Under the pieces are notes generated by a model. That model did not search any database. It worked only from the letters and a program-made list of their open reading frames with translations, and was not told the DNA's origin. From an uncultured Rhizobiaceae bacterium (lineage in GTDB: Bacteria; Pseudomonadota; Alphaproteobacteria; Rhizobiales; Rhizobiaceae), in contig CATOTF010000002.1 of the NCBI GenBank assembly GCA_951813045.1, positions 1,860,001-1,924,000 of the forward strand: a stretch of 64,000 nt of DNA, given 5' to 3'. Position numbers and translations under genes: made by a program. This document shows, one piece after another, positions 1 to 8,843 of this stretch (position 1 is its first letter; every line of letters begins with the position of its first letter).

Positions 1-1
1 C

Positions 2-1018
2 GGAATGGGGACGGCTTGGACCTACGATACTAATCCAAACGACGAACATGATGCGGTCCGTGAAAGAGCAGGCATGTTTGACATGTCGCCGCTTAAAAAG
101 GTTTTGGTACGAGGCGATGATGCAGCAACCACATTAGATCACCTGGTAACCCGTGACGTGTCCAGGATCGCCCCTGGGTCCGCAGCTTATCTAAGCGTTT
201 TAACAGAAAAGGGAGGGGTTGCAGACGACGCCATCGTCTCGAACAATGGCCACAACGAATGGATGATAGTCCATGGCTCAGGCGATACGATGGCCTTGTT
301 GGAGGCATCCGCCAAAGGGCGCGATGTACAAATTCAGTTCACCGACGACCTTCATGATCTCTCGGTACAGGGACCCAAATCCTGTAGTATTTTGAACACC
401 CATTGCGACATCGATCTGCCTGCTCTGGCGTATTTCCAACATGCCCCTGCAACACTGTTTGGCCATGACTGTCGTTTATCCCGCACCGGTTATTCCGGCG
501 AACGTGGTTATGAGATTTTCGCAGATGCGGCTGTGATCGGTGATATCTGGGACCGGCTGATTGCTGAAGATGTGATGCCATGTTCGTTTACGGCGCTGGA
601 CAAAGTGCGAATTGAAGCAGGACTGCTTTTTTACGGGTACGATATGACAGAGGACAACACACCTTGGGAAGTTGGCCTTGGTTTTACTGTCAGCAAAAAT
701 AAGAGCGACTACCGGGGTAAAGAAGCCGCAATTGCGTCGAAAGGAAACGAGATAACCAATAACGTCTGTCTGGAAATTGACCACGACGATATGGTTGCCG
801 GCGGTGAAACACTGTCGCTCAATGGTCACGATGTAGGCATCGTCAACAGTCCGTGTTATTCGCACCGGATGAAAAAATCGCTCGCTCTGGCCCATGTCCA
901 GCCGCAGATTACTGTTGGAACTGCACTCCAATTGGCTGGTGATGGCTTTAATACAACCGCTACAGTGGTGGCTAGCCCAGTTTACGACGCTGAGAAAACC
1001 AAAACGCACGGTGGGTGA
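2..1018 (+). CDS. GcvT-family aminomethyltransferase-like protein, 5' partial
   Basis: The protein belongs to the folate-binding GcvT / YgfZ / DmdA superfamily. These enzymes pass a one-carbon unit from an amine or sulfonium substrate to tetrahydrofolate. The N-terminal part has the family pattern AVRERAGMFDMS (about residues 19-30), followed by SVQGPKS and the TGYSGERGYEIF block around residue 160, then a C-terminal barrel with YRGKEA near residue 235. Intact relatives carry some 20 more residues before the AVRERAG block. The frame is open to the left edge, so the gene probably begins before the window; the first visible ATG is at base 5. Which substrate it uses (glycine-cleavage H protein, dimethylglycine/sarcosine, or dimethylsulfoniopropionate) cannot be decided here. 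No gcvH or gcvP lies beside it in the window, which argues weakly against the glycine cleavage system. Confidence 0.75.
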   Translation, partial: GMGTAWTYDTNPNDEHDAVRERAGMFDMSPLKKVLVRGDDAATTLDHLVTRDVSRIAPGSAAYLSVLTEKGGVADDAIVSNNGHNEWMIVHGSGDTMALLEASAKGRDVQIQFTDDLHDLSVQGPKSCSILNTHCDIDLPALAYFQHAPATLFGHDCRLSRTGYSGERGYEIFADAAVIGDIWDRLIAEDVMPCSFTALDKVRIEAGLLFYGYDMTEDNTPWEVGLGFTVSKNKSDYRGKEAAIASKGNEITNNVCLEIDHDDMVAGGETLSLNGHDVGIVNSPCYSHRMKKSLALAHVQPQITVGTALQLAGDGFNTTATVVASPVYDAEKTKTHGG

Positions 1019-1076
1019 AACCGATTGCAGACCTTCACATCAATTCGCTTGACGACCATAGAAACCTCAATCCCTG

Positions 1077-1099
1077 TCATGGACGTCGACATGATTTTT
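1077..1099 (+). terminator. Weak candidate terminator after the GcvT-like gene
   Basis: TCATG and CATGA form a 5-bp stem around an 8-base loop, followed directly by five T. It lies in the 95-base gap between two convergent genes. The stem is short, so this is a weak call. Confidence 0.3.
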
Positions 1100-1113
1100 G
1101 ATTAATCCACCCA

Positions 1114-2238
1114 TCACTCAACGTCTTCGACCTGCTTATCTTCGCCACTTACCTGGTGTGCCAGTGCCTGTTCCATGAACTCGTTGAGGTCGCCGTCGAG
1201 CACGGCTGAAGGGTTTGTACTTTCAACACCGGTCCGCAGGTCTTTGACCAATTGATAGGGTTGCAAGACGTAGGAACGGATCTGATGGCCCCAGCCGATG
1301 TCGGTCTTATTGTCGTGGGCGGCCTGTGTCGCTTCGTTGCGCTTTTGCATTTCCATCTCGTACAAGCGGCTTTTCAGTGCTTTCATCGCATTCGCACGGT
1401 TTTGGTGTTGAGATTTTTCAGATGATGTGACCACGATACCGGTGGGCATGTGGGTAATCCGCACGGCGGAATCTGTTGTATTCACGTGTTGACCACCGGC
1501 GCCGGACGAACGGTACGTATCGATACGAATTTCATTATCTGGCACGATAATTTCTATATTATCATCCACCACCGGATAGACCTGCACTGACGAAAATGAC
1601 GTATGGCGGCGGGCGTTTGAATCAAACGGCGAAATGCGCACCAAACGGTGCACGCCGGATTCGGTTTTTAACCAGCCGTAAGCATTCAACCCTTTGACCA
1701 ACACAGTAGCATTCTTGATCCCTGCTTCATCGCCACCTGTGGTGGATTGAACCTCAACTTTATAACCGTTGCGTTCCGCCCAGCGAATATACATGCGCAA
1801 CAGCATATTTGCCCAGTCGTTTGATTCCGTGCCCCCTGCCCCTGCATGAACTTCGAAATAAGTGTCGCTTGCATCAGCCTCACCGGAGAGCAGTGTTTGA
1901 ACCTGGCGCTTACCCAGATCAGCATGGAGTTTGCGCAGTTCAGACTCCGCTTCAGCCAAAACCCCTTCGTCTTCCTCCATTTCGGCAAGTTCTATCAGAT
2001 CTTTCGCATCGACCAGTTCGGTTTCCAGCGAATTGATTGAGCTGATGCCCGTTTCTAACTGTTGGCGCTCTTTCATCAGAAGCTGAGCTTTACCCGCATC
2101 ACTCCACAGGTCCGGGTCTTCTGCGGCAATGTTCAGTTCTGCTAGGCGCTTGCTTGCAACTTCCCAGTCGAGATGACGGCGCAGGAGGCTGATCGCCTGA
2201 GTAATCTCGTCAGCAAGGTGTTGCATTTCCGCGCGCAT
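1114..2238 (-). CDS. prfB: Peptide chain release factor 2 (RF2)
   Basis: RF2 recognises UGA and UAA stop codons in the ribosomal A site and triggers hydrolysis of peptidyl-tRNA. The 374-residue reading has the RF2 codon-recognition region with the SPF tripeptide (RISPFDSNARRH) and the catalytic GGQ loop (SSGAGGQHVNTTDSAV), near residue 250 as usual. I chose the ATG at 2238, giving MRAEMQHLADEI, because alphaproteobacterial RF2 proteins typically start this way; the open frame continues 24 residues upstream without family resemblance. At the place where many bacteria have the autoregulatory frameshift (CUU UGA C), this gene reads CTC GAC TGG in frame. It therefore encodes RF2 without a programmed frameshift. 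It converges on the GcvT-like gene and is divergent from the next gene. Confidence 0.96.
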   Translation of the reverse strand: MRAEMQHLADEITQAISLLRRHLDWEVASKRLAELNIAAEDPDLWSDAGKAQLLMKERQQLETGISSINSLETELVDAKDLIELAEMEEDEGVLAEAESELRKLHADLGKRQVQTLLSGEADASDTYFEVHAGAGGTESNDWANMLLRMYIRWAERNGYKVEVQSTTGGDEAGIKNATVLVKGLNAYGWLKTESGVHRLVRISPFDSNARRHTSFSSVQVYPVVDDNIEIIVPDNEIRIDTYRSSGAGGQHVNTTDSAVRITHMPTGIVVTSSEKSQHQNRANAMKALKSRLYEMEMQKRNEATQAAHDNKTDIGWGHQIRSYVLQPYQLVKDLRTGVESTNPSAVLDGDLNEFMEQALAHQVSGEDKQVEDVE

Positions 2239-2433
2239 GAAATCAGTTCCGGTAAACAGGTTGGTCGAACTGATAAGACCGCGTATTGAACCTGTAAAGT
2301 GCACTTGCAACTCCGTGTCACAGGAAAGATAAATGGCGAGCCCCCTAACGGAACGGTTGTCCTAATAAATTTACTGCATAGATAAGCAAGAGAAACAGGT
2401 GACACCCTTATTCGCGAACTGGAAGGACATGCC

Positions 2434-3369
2434 ATGGGGCAACTGATCAATGGCCAATGGATCGACGACGCGGGCATGGTTGCGCTCAGCGAAGGCGGCG
2501 AATGGCAACGAACTCCGAGCATTGTGCGCAACTGGATTGGCGCTGATTCTCCTGACTTTCCTGCGGAGCCGGGTCGTTACCGCCTTTATGCTGCCTGGAA
2601 CTGCCCATGGGCGCACAGAGTGTTGCTCACCCGTGCACTGTTGGGTTTAGAAGATGTGATCCCCGTATCTTTCACCTCTCCATCGCGCAATTCCAACGGG
2701 TGGGTATTTGATCAAAACGCTGGCTATGTGAATGATTTGTTTGGTTCATCCGCACTCCATGAGATTTATATCGCCGGGGAACCAGGTTATACGGGCCGTG
2801 TCTCGGTCCCCTTACTCTATGACACCAAGACCAACCGTCTCGTATCGAATGAGTCTGCTGATCTGGTTAGAATGTTGCCTCAGGCATTTGCGACATCCAC
2901 CACAACATCGATTGATCTTTATCCTAAGACCTTGCGATCAGAGATAGACAGGTGGAACGACCGTATTCATTCCAAACTGAACAATGGAGTCTACCGGGCC
3001 GGGTTTTCCGAATCCCAATCCGCTTATGAGGCAGCAGTTGAAGACGTGTTTGAGACGTTGGATACCATCGAAGAAAGACTTGTCGACAATGCTTACCTCG
3101 TCGGAGACAAATTGACTGAAGCAGATGTTCGATTGTTTCCAACGCTCGCGCGATTTGACGTCGCCTATTTCGGTGCATTCAAATGCTCGCGCCGCCGGGT
3201 CTGCGATTATCGCAACATCTGGAAATACGCCCGCAAATTTTATGCTCGCGATGGAATTGCCGACACCGTCAAATTCGACATCTACAGACGCGGCTATTTC
3301 TCAAGGTCCGAGAAACGCAATCCGCTTGGAATTATCCCGATTGCGCCGGATATCGACTGGACGCTCTGA
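2434..3369 (+). CDS. yqjG: Glutathionyl-hydroquinone reductase (Xi-class GST, YqjG/ECM4 type)
   Basis: Xi-class glutathione transferases reduce glutathionyl-hydroquinones to hydroquinones, using glutathione and a catalytic cysteine. The 311-residue protein has the diagnostic CPWAHR motif near residue 54 (AAWNCPWAHRVLLTR) and the family's N-terminal GQLINGQW. The C-terminal helical GST domain includes LVGDKLTEADVRLFPTLARFD around residue 220, where the acidic N-capping box sits. Length matches the family. The ATG at 2434 is preceded by GGAAGGA at good spacing. It stands alone, divergent from prfB, with a 195-base gap that should hold both promoters. The physiological substrate is unknown. Confidence 0.92.
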   Translation: MGQLINGQWIDDAGMVALSEGGEWQRTPSIVRNWIGADSPDFPAEPGRYRLYAAWNCPWAHRVLLTRALLGLEDVIPVSFTSPSRNSNGWVFDQNAGYVNDLFGSSALHEIYIAGEPGYTGRVSVPLLYDTKTNRLVSNESADLVRMLPQAFATSTTTSIDLYPKTLRSEIDRWNDRIHSKLNNGVYRAGFSESQSAYEAAVEDVFETLDTIEERLVDNAYLVGDKLTEADVRLFPTLARFDVAYFGAFKCSRRRVCDYRNIWKYARKFYARDGIADTVKFDIYRRGYFSRSEKRNPLGIIPIAPDIDWTL

Positions 3370-3499
3370 CATCGTTAATAACTTGCGACTAGAGTGAACA
3401 CAAAGAGAACACACGCATCTTGCAGGTTGAGGTTCAGGGTCGTATCGATGTGCACCCCCTCGCCCTATACCGAGTTGATTCGTAAACTCCGGAGAAAAA

Positions 3500-5536
3500 A
3501 TGGCCGCAGAAGACCTTTTTGCATCTCAACCTCTGGCCCCAACGCCTAAGGCAAGTCCCAAGCCACGTAAAAAAGCCGCGCCCAAACCGGCTAATGGCAA
3601 CACAGGTGAAGCCTATACGGCATCCGATATTGAAGTTCTGGAAGGGCTTGAGCCGGTTCGCCGCCGCCCCGGCATGTATATCGGTGGTACTGACGCAAAA
3701 GCGATGCATCACCTGTTTGCCGAGGTTATCGACAATTCGATGGATGAAGCCGTGGCCGGCCACGCCACATGGATCGAGGTTGAACTTGATGTTGAAGGTT
3801 ATCTGACAATCACCGACAACGGCCGCGGCATTCCCGTCGACCCGCATCCAAAATTCAAGGATAAATCCGCTCTCGAAATCATCATGACGACACTCCATGC
3901 GGGCGGAAAATTTGACGGCAAAGCCTATGAAACGTCCGGCGGATTGCACGGGGTTGGCATTTCGGTGGTGAATGCGCTGTCCGATGATTGCATTGTCGAG
4001 GTCGCTCGAAACCGCCAGCTTTATCGCCAGACATTCTCTCGCGGATTGGCGCAAGGTGGCGTCGAAAAAGTCGGTGAGGTGAGCAATCGACGCGGTACGA
4101 AAGTCCGCTTTCACCCGGACGAAGAAATCTTCGGTAAAGGCACGAAATTCTCGCCGCTCACCCTGTTCAAAATGGCCCGTTCCAAAGCCTATTTGTTTGG
4201 CGGTGTTGAAATCCGTTGGACCTGCGACCCGTCATTGGTCAGCGGCAAGGACGAAGTAACGGATAAAGCCACCTTCCATTTCCCCGGCGGGTTGAAAGAC
4301 TATCTTCTGACCACCCTGGGCAAGCAGATGCAGGTGACGGAACAACCGTTTGCCGGTTCGACGGAAAAGAAATCCGGCCACGGCGCCGTGGAATGGGCGA
4401 TCTCTTGGTATGGCGACGACGGTTTTGTAAAATCCTATTGCAACACGGTACCCACCGGCGATGGCGGCACCCACGAAGCCGGATTGCGCGTCACATTGAC
4501 ACGCAGCCTGAAAGCCTATGCTGAACTGGTGGGCAATAAAAAAGGCGCGATGATCACCACAGATGATGTGATGACATCGGCCGCTGCCATGATTTCAGTC
4601 TTCGTTCGCGAACCAGAATTTGTTGGCCAGACCAAGGACAAGCTCGCTACGGTTGAAGCCAGCAAGATCGTTGAAAACGCCATCCGCGATTCCTTCGACC
4701 ACTGGCTTGCAGCTTCCCCCGCTCAATCGGCAAAACTGCTGGAATGGGTGGTTGACCGGGCCGAAGAACGGTTGCGGCGGCGTCAGGAAAAAGAAGTCAA
4801 CCGCAAGAACGCAACGCGCAAGCTGCGCCTTCCCGGAAAACTCGCCGATTGCTCCAAGAACGCCAAAGGCGGCACTGAAATCTTCATCGTGGAGGGTGAT
4901 TCCGCTGGCGGGTCCGCGAAACAGGCGCGTGACCGCAAAAGTCAGGCCATCCTTCCCCTGCGCGGTAAAATTCTCAATGTGGCGTCAGCCACGCGGGACA
5001 AAATGGCCAACAGCCAACAGATACAAGACCTCGCCCAGGCACTGGGCTGCGGCACCCGTTCAAAGTTCAGCATTGATGACCTGCGATATGACCGGGTTAT
5101 CATCATGACAGATGCTGATGTGGACGGCGCGCACATCGCATCCCTGCTCATCACGTTTTTCCATCAGGAAATGACTGGCATCATTGAGAATGGCGCTCTC
5201 TATCTGGCCGTCCCTCCCCTCTACAAACTCACGCAAGGCGGCAAAACCATGTATGCGCGCGATGATGCTCACAAGGATGAGCTGCTAAGGACGGAATTCA
5301 CCGGCAGTAAAAAAGTGGAATTGGGGCGTTTCAAGGGCCTTGGCGAGATGATGCCAGCACAATTGAAAGAAACAACGATGGACCCTGCCAAGCGCACCAT
5401 TCTGCGTGTTTCCATCGATGAGCCTGAACCGGCCAAAGATGCAATTGATAAATTGATGGGGACAAAGCCGGAAAAACGGTTCACCTTCATTCAGGAAAAC
5501 GCCCAGTTCGCGAGCGAAGAACTGCTTGACGTTTAA
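3500..5536 (+). CDS. parE: DNA topoisomerase IV subunit B
   Basis: ParE is the ATPase subunit of topoisomerase IV, which decatenates daughter chromosomes with ParC. The 678-residue protein has the GHKL ATPase domain (EVIDNSMDEAVAG near residue 75, DNGRGIPVD, and the GGLHGVGISVVNALS lid near 150), the transducer domain, and the Toprim domain with EGDSAGGSAKQ near 463 and DADVDGAHI near 537. The C-terminus is typical. The opening 40 residues are Lys/Pro/Ala-rich and low in complexity, a common extension of alphaproteobacterial ParE. GyrB would be longer and carries an insert in the Toprim region, so ParE is favoured. GGAG lies 6 bases before the ATG. The P450 gene begins 17 bases downstream and may be co-transcribed. 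Confidence 0.96.
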   Translation: MAAEDLFASQPLAPTPKASPKPRKKAAPKPANGNTGEAYTASDIEVLEGLEPVRRRPGMYIGGTDAKAMHHLFAEVIDNSMDEAVAGHATWIEVELDVEGYLTITDNGRGIPVDPHPKFKDKSALEIIMTTLHAGGKFDGKAYETSGGLHGVGISVVNALSDDCIVEVARNRQLYRQTFSRGLAQGGVEKVGEVSNRRGTKVRFHPDEEIFGKGTKFSPLTLFKMARSKAYLFGGVEIRWTCDPSLVSGKDEVTDKATFHFPGGLKDYLLTTLGKQMQVTEQPFAGSTEKKSGHGAVEWAISWYGDDGFVKSYCNTVPTGDGGTHEAGLRVTLTRSLKAYAELVGNKKGAMITTDDVMTSAAAMISVFVREPEFVGQTKDKLATVEASKIVENAIRDSFDHWLAASPAQSAKLLEWVVDRAEERLRRRQEKEVNRKNATRKLRLPGKLADCSKNAKGGTEIFIVEGDSAGGSAKQARDRKSQAILPLRGKILNVASATRDKMANSQQIQDLAQALGCGTRSKFSIDDLRYDRVIIMTDADVDGAHIASLLITFFHQEMTGIIENGALYLAVPPLYKLTQGGKTMYARDDAHKDELLRTEFTGSKKVELGRFKGLGEMMPAQLKETTMDPAKRTILRVSIDEPEPAKDAIDKLMGTKPEKRFTFIQENAQFASEELLDV

Positions 5537-5553
5537 TCAGGCTGGAGGCCGCC

Positions 5554-6783
5554 GTGCTGCCAGATAATTTCCACTTCGACCCGCTTTCAATAGAATTCTC
5601 CGCCGATCCCTATGCGATCTACAAACAATTGCGCGACAGCGGTGAGTCTTATTATTTCGAGCCGCAGGATATGTGGCTTCTGTCACGATACGAAGACGTC
5701 AGTTCAATTGCGACGAACCCTGCGATGGTGCGGTCCCTTGAAGGATTGGCATCAGTTGAAGAACTCAAGGAACGTAAGGTCATGGCCAATTGGCACGATA
5801 TGCCTTACCACGAACGGGTTGTGCAATTCAGCCTGCTGGACAGCGACGGCCCGACCCATCGGCGGTTGCGCAAACTTGTGTTCGGAGCGTTTCAGGGGCG
5901 TGCAATTTCCGCTCTGGAAGGCATGGTACAGGCCTATGTCGACGGTCTTTTCGACCAGTTGGACGGTAAAGCCGAAATCGATTTTATCGCCGATTTCGCC
6001 GTCCATATTCCCGGCCATGTTATCGGCCAGTTTCTGGGTGTTCCAGCCGAAGATTGTCCGCAGTTACGGTTATGGTCCGAACAGGTGGTGCAGTTCTTTG
6101 ATGTCGACCGGAGTGATGAAAAGAAACAGACCGCAGAAACGGCAGCGCGGGAATTCTATCATTATCTCTTGGTACTGAAAGAAGAGCGCCTTACTGCCCC
6201 TAGAGACGACCTCATCTCAAAGATGATCGCAGATGAAGCACAGGGATATTATCTCAATCAAGATGAATTTATATCCACCTGCATGTTGATCCTGATGGCG
6301 GGGCATGGGTCGACAATTGACGTTCTCGGCAGCGGCATGCACCTGCTGCTAAAACATCCCGAAACAATCGCCCGCCTCCGCATGGAGCCGGATTTACTGC
6401 CAACTGCAATACAGGAAATGTTCCGCTTCGAACCACCCCTGCCCTTTTTCCATCGCCACGCGACGCAAGATGTGACAGTAGCTGGAAAAACATTTGAAAA
6501 AGGCACCACATTCGGGCTGCTTTACGGGGCAGCTAATCGTGATGAAGCAACCTTTGAAGATGCCGACCAATTCATCATTGGCCGCACACCAAATCGCCAC
6601 CTCGCCTTCGGCCAAGGCGCGCACCTGTGTCTTGGCAACCATCTGGCACGGATGAATATGAAGATCATATTCGAAACGCTGTTGAAGCGTTTTGGGGCAA
6701 TCGAATTGGCGACCAAAACGATCAGCTACAAACCGGGTCTGTCGGTCCGTGGACCGTCAAACCTACCAATCCAATGGCGCTGA
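5554..6783 (+). CDS. Cytochrome P450
   Basis: A soluble bacterial class I-type P450 of 409 residues. The sequence shows the I-helix oxygen-activation motif AGHGST near residue 248, the K-helix EMFR (ExxR) near 287, and the haem-binding loop FGQGAHLCLGNHLAR with its Cys ligand near 358. There is no membrane anchor. The start is GTG at 5554, with a strong GGAGG five bases upstream and 17 bases after parE. Such enzymes hydroxylate small organic substrates and need a ferredoxin and a ferredoxin reductase; neither is adjacent. A ferredoxin-reductase-like flavoprotein lies at 54.8-56.0 kb, too far away to assign as partner. The substrate cannot be predicted. Confidence 0.93.
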   Translation: MLPDNFHFDPLSIEFSADPYAIYKQLRDSGESYYFEPQDMWLLSRYEDVSSIATNPAMVRSLEGLASVEELKERKVMANWHDMPYHERVVQFSLLDSDGPTHRRLRKLVFGAFQGRAISALEGMVQAYVDGLFDQLDGKAEIDFIADFAVHIPGHVIGQFLGVPAEDCPQLRLWSEQVVQFFDVDRSDEKKQTAETAAREFYHYLLVLKEERLTAPRDDLISKMIADEAQGYYLNQDEFISTCMLILMAGHGSTIDVLGSGMHLLLKHPETIARLRMEPDLLPTAIQEMFRFEPPLPFFHRHATQDVTVAGKTFEKGTTFGLLYGAANRDEATFEDADQFIIGRTPNRHLAFGQGAHLCLGNHLARMNMKIIFETLLKRFGAIELATKTISYKPGLSVRGPSNLPIQWR

Positions 6784-7022
6784 ATGCATCATATACGGTT
6801 CTCTTATCGGTATCAAACACGGGTAAAACAAGAGAAATTCTGACCATGAGTTTACCAATTGCACAGTGTGTTTTCCCGCTTTCCTTGACTCCCCGCACCT
6901 TATTCCCTATCCGCTGGCACTAGATAGTCTGGCGCGATGCAGTTTTGGAGCGCCAATTGCAAAGACGGACGATCCTCTTTGCGCGCACAAAATGTAATAC
7001 AGTCGAAAAGACAGACCCTTAT

Positions 7023-8480
7023 ATGAAATTTACTGACCTTGGACTAAGTCCTAAAGTGCTCTCAGCAGTGGAAACTGCTGGATATTCCGAACCGACGCCG
7101 ATTCAGGCGCAAGCGATACCCGAAGTCCTCAATCGCCGCGACGTAATGGGCATTGCTCAAACGGGGACCGGCAAGACCGCCGCTTTCACATTGCCGATGA
7201 TTTCTCTATCGGAAAAAGGCCGCGCCCGCGCCCGCATGCCCCGCACGCTCATTCTGGAACCAACGCGCGAACTTGCCGCGCAAGTTGAAGAGAACTTCAA
7301 CAAATACAGCATCAATCACAAATTGAATGTCGCATTGCTTATCGGCGGCGTGTCATTTGAGGATCAGATGCGCAAACTGGACCGTGGTGCGGACGTGTTA
7401 ATCGCCACACCCGGCCGCCTGCTAGACCTGTTCGAACGGGGTCGCATTCTGATGACCGGCGTCGAGATTCTCGTTATCGATGAAGCTGATCGCATGCTGG
7501 ACATGGGATTCATTCCCGATATCGAACGCATTGTTAAAATGGTGCCTTTTACCCGCCAAACCCTGTTTTTCTCGGCAACAATGCCACCAATAATCGAAAA
7601 ACTGGCCGACCAGTTCCTGCAAAACCCGGTGCAGGTGCAGGTTGCTGCAGCCGCTTCTACAGCCAAGAATATCGAGCAGAAACTGGTAAAATCGCCCAAG
7701 AAAGACTTTGAGAAACGGGCGGTATTGCGCGGATTGATCGATAATGCGGTAAAACTGAATAACGGAATCATCTTCTGCAATCGCAAGCGCGATGTTGCGA
7801 CACTGCATACTTCCCTTTCCAAACGGGACTATTCAGTCGGCTCGCTCCACGGCGATATGGACCAGACTTCACGGACAAAGACCCTCAATGGTTTTCGCTC
7901 TGGTGATATTAAACTTCTGGTTGCCAGTGATGTGGCCGCACGGGGTCTCGATATTCCAGATGTATCCCATGTGTTCAATTATGATGTCCCCACCCACGCG
8001 GAAGATTATGTGCACCGCATTGGCCGTTGTGGCCGCGCGGGGCGTGAGGGATGGGCGTTTACGCTGCTGACTCCGTCTGATGATAAATACATCAAAGCAA
8101 TTCTGGAACTCACTGGCGACGATATCGCTTACGTTGAAGGTGATGCTCAAGCATCCGATGAGCCCGAGGCTAAGCGTAGCAGCCGAGGTCGTAAAACCGA
8201 CAAAGGTGAAGCTGCCGCAGAAAATTCCTCTCCACGGCCAAAACCGCGCAGAACATCTCGTAAAAAATTAAACGAAGATGAAGTAAAGGCATCTCCCGCC
8301 ATTGAAGCATTGGAGCAACACGAAGAGCCCTCACCCAAGCCAAAACGTGCCAAGCCCGAAAAACTTGAACGCAGTGGCAAACGCGGTCGCAACCGGGATG
8401 ATGACAATGAACCGACTCCAAAAGGGTTGGGTGATCACGTCCCTGCGTTTCTTATGCAATCAACCCGCGACGTGCGCTAA
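7023..8480 (+). CDS. rhlE: DEAD-box ATP-dependent RNA helicase, RhlE type
   Basis: RhlE-type helicases unwind short RNA duplexes in ribosome assembly, RNA decay and cold adaptation. All core motifs are readable: Q motif (EPTPIQAQAIP), motif I AQTGTGKT near residue 45, Ia PTRELAAQ, II DEAD near 153, III SAT, V ARGLDIP and VI HRIGRCGRAGREG. A roughly 130-residue tail rich in Lys, Arg, Ser and Pro follows the second RecA domain, as in many RhlE proteins, and probably binds RNA. I chose the ATG at 7023 (MKFTDLGLSPKVL); the frame opens earlier without family similarity. The 239-base gap upstream has no gene and could contain a leader. The stop overlaps by four bases the stop of the convergent TfoX-N gene. 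Confidence 0.93.
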   Translation: MKFTDLGLSPKVLSAVETAGYSEPTPIQAQAIPEVLNRRDVMGIAQTGTGKTAAFTLPMISLSEKGRARARMPRTLILEPTRELAAQVEENFNKYSINHKLNVALLIGGVSFEDQMRKLDRGADVLIATPGRLLDLFERGRILMTGVEILVIDEADRMLDMGFIPDIERIVKMVPFTRQTLFFSATMPPIIEKLADQFLQNPVQVQVAAAASTAKNIEQKLVKSPKKDFEKRAVLRGLIDNAVKLNNGIIFCNRKRDVATLHTSLSKRDYSVGSLHGDMDQTSRTKTLNGFRSGDIKLLVASDVAARGLDIPDVSHVFNYDVPTHAEDYVHRIGRCGRAGREGWAFTLLTPSDDKYIKAILELTGDDIAYVEGDAQASDEPEAKRSSRGRKTDKGEAAAENSSPRPKPRRTSRKKLNEDEVKASPAIEALEQHEEPSPKPKRAKPEKLERSGKRGRNRDDDNEPTPKGLGDHVPAFLMQSTRDVR

Positions 8481-8833
8481 AAACTCTGCAATTTTCTCTG
8501 TTTGGGCGGTTTCGCCTGATCAGCCTTAACTGCTGCATCCCAAGCCTTGTTAGCCCATTGCGCAAATTCATCCGGTTCATCAAACAGGCGCTCTGGAACC
8601 GGATAATACCCCATATCGACGACCTTGCCGTCCTTGCGATGATATTGCCACGGCCCCAGACCTTCCGCCTCGTAATCCGGAATATTATCTGGACCGCCTT
8701 TTAAATGAAGCACGCCATCTACAACCAGTCCAAAATTAAGTCCCCGGCACGCAACTCCCTTCCCTCCAAACATATTTCGCACTGCAACTTCGCCAAACGG
8801 TGCAAATAGTTCGATGAGAAATTCCTTGTCCAT
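8477..8833 (-). CDS. TfoX/Sxy N-terminal domain protein
   Basis: This 118-residue protein consists of a single TfoX N-terminal domain. The signature is FAPFGEVAVRNMFGGKGVACRGLNFGLV (recognisable in two halves, about residues 10-35), followed by LYLK-like hydrophobic strands and a basic end. In gammaproteobacteria TfoX/Sxy promotes competence gene expression, but there it has a second, C-terminal domain. The stand-alone N-domain protein is widespread in alphaproteobacteria and its role is not established. It lies downstream of the aminotransferase with a 10-base gap, so the two are probably one transcription unit, and it converges on the helicase gene. Confidence 0.82.
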   Translation of the reverse strand: MDKEFLIELFAPFGEVAVRNMFGGKGVACRGLNFGLVVDGVLHLKGGPDNIPDYEAEGLGPWQYHRKDGKVVDMGYYPVPERLFDEPDEFAQWANKAWDAAVKADQAKPPKQRKLQSF

Positions 8834-8843
8834 TAGTAGAAAC

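Noticed and set aside
2239-2310. Possible 24-residue N-terminal extension of RF2.
   Set aside because: It has no similarity to RF2 proteins; the ATG at 2238 gives the usual MRAE start.
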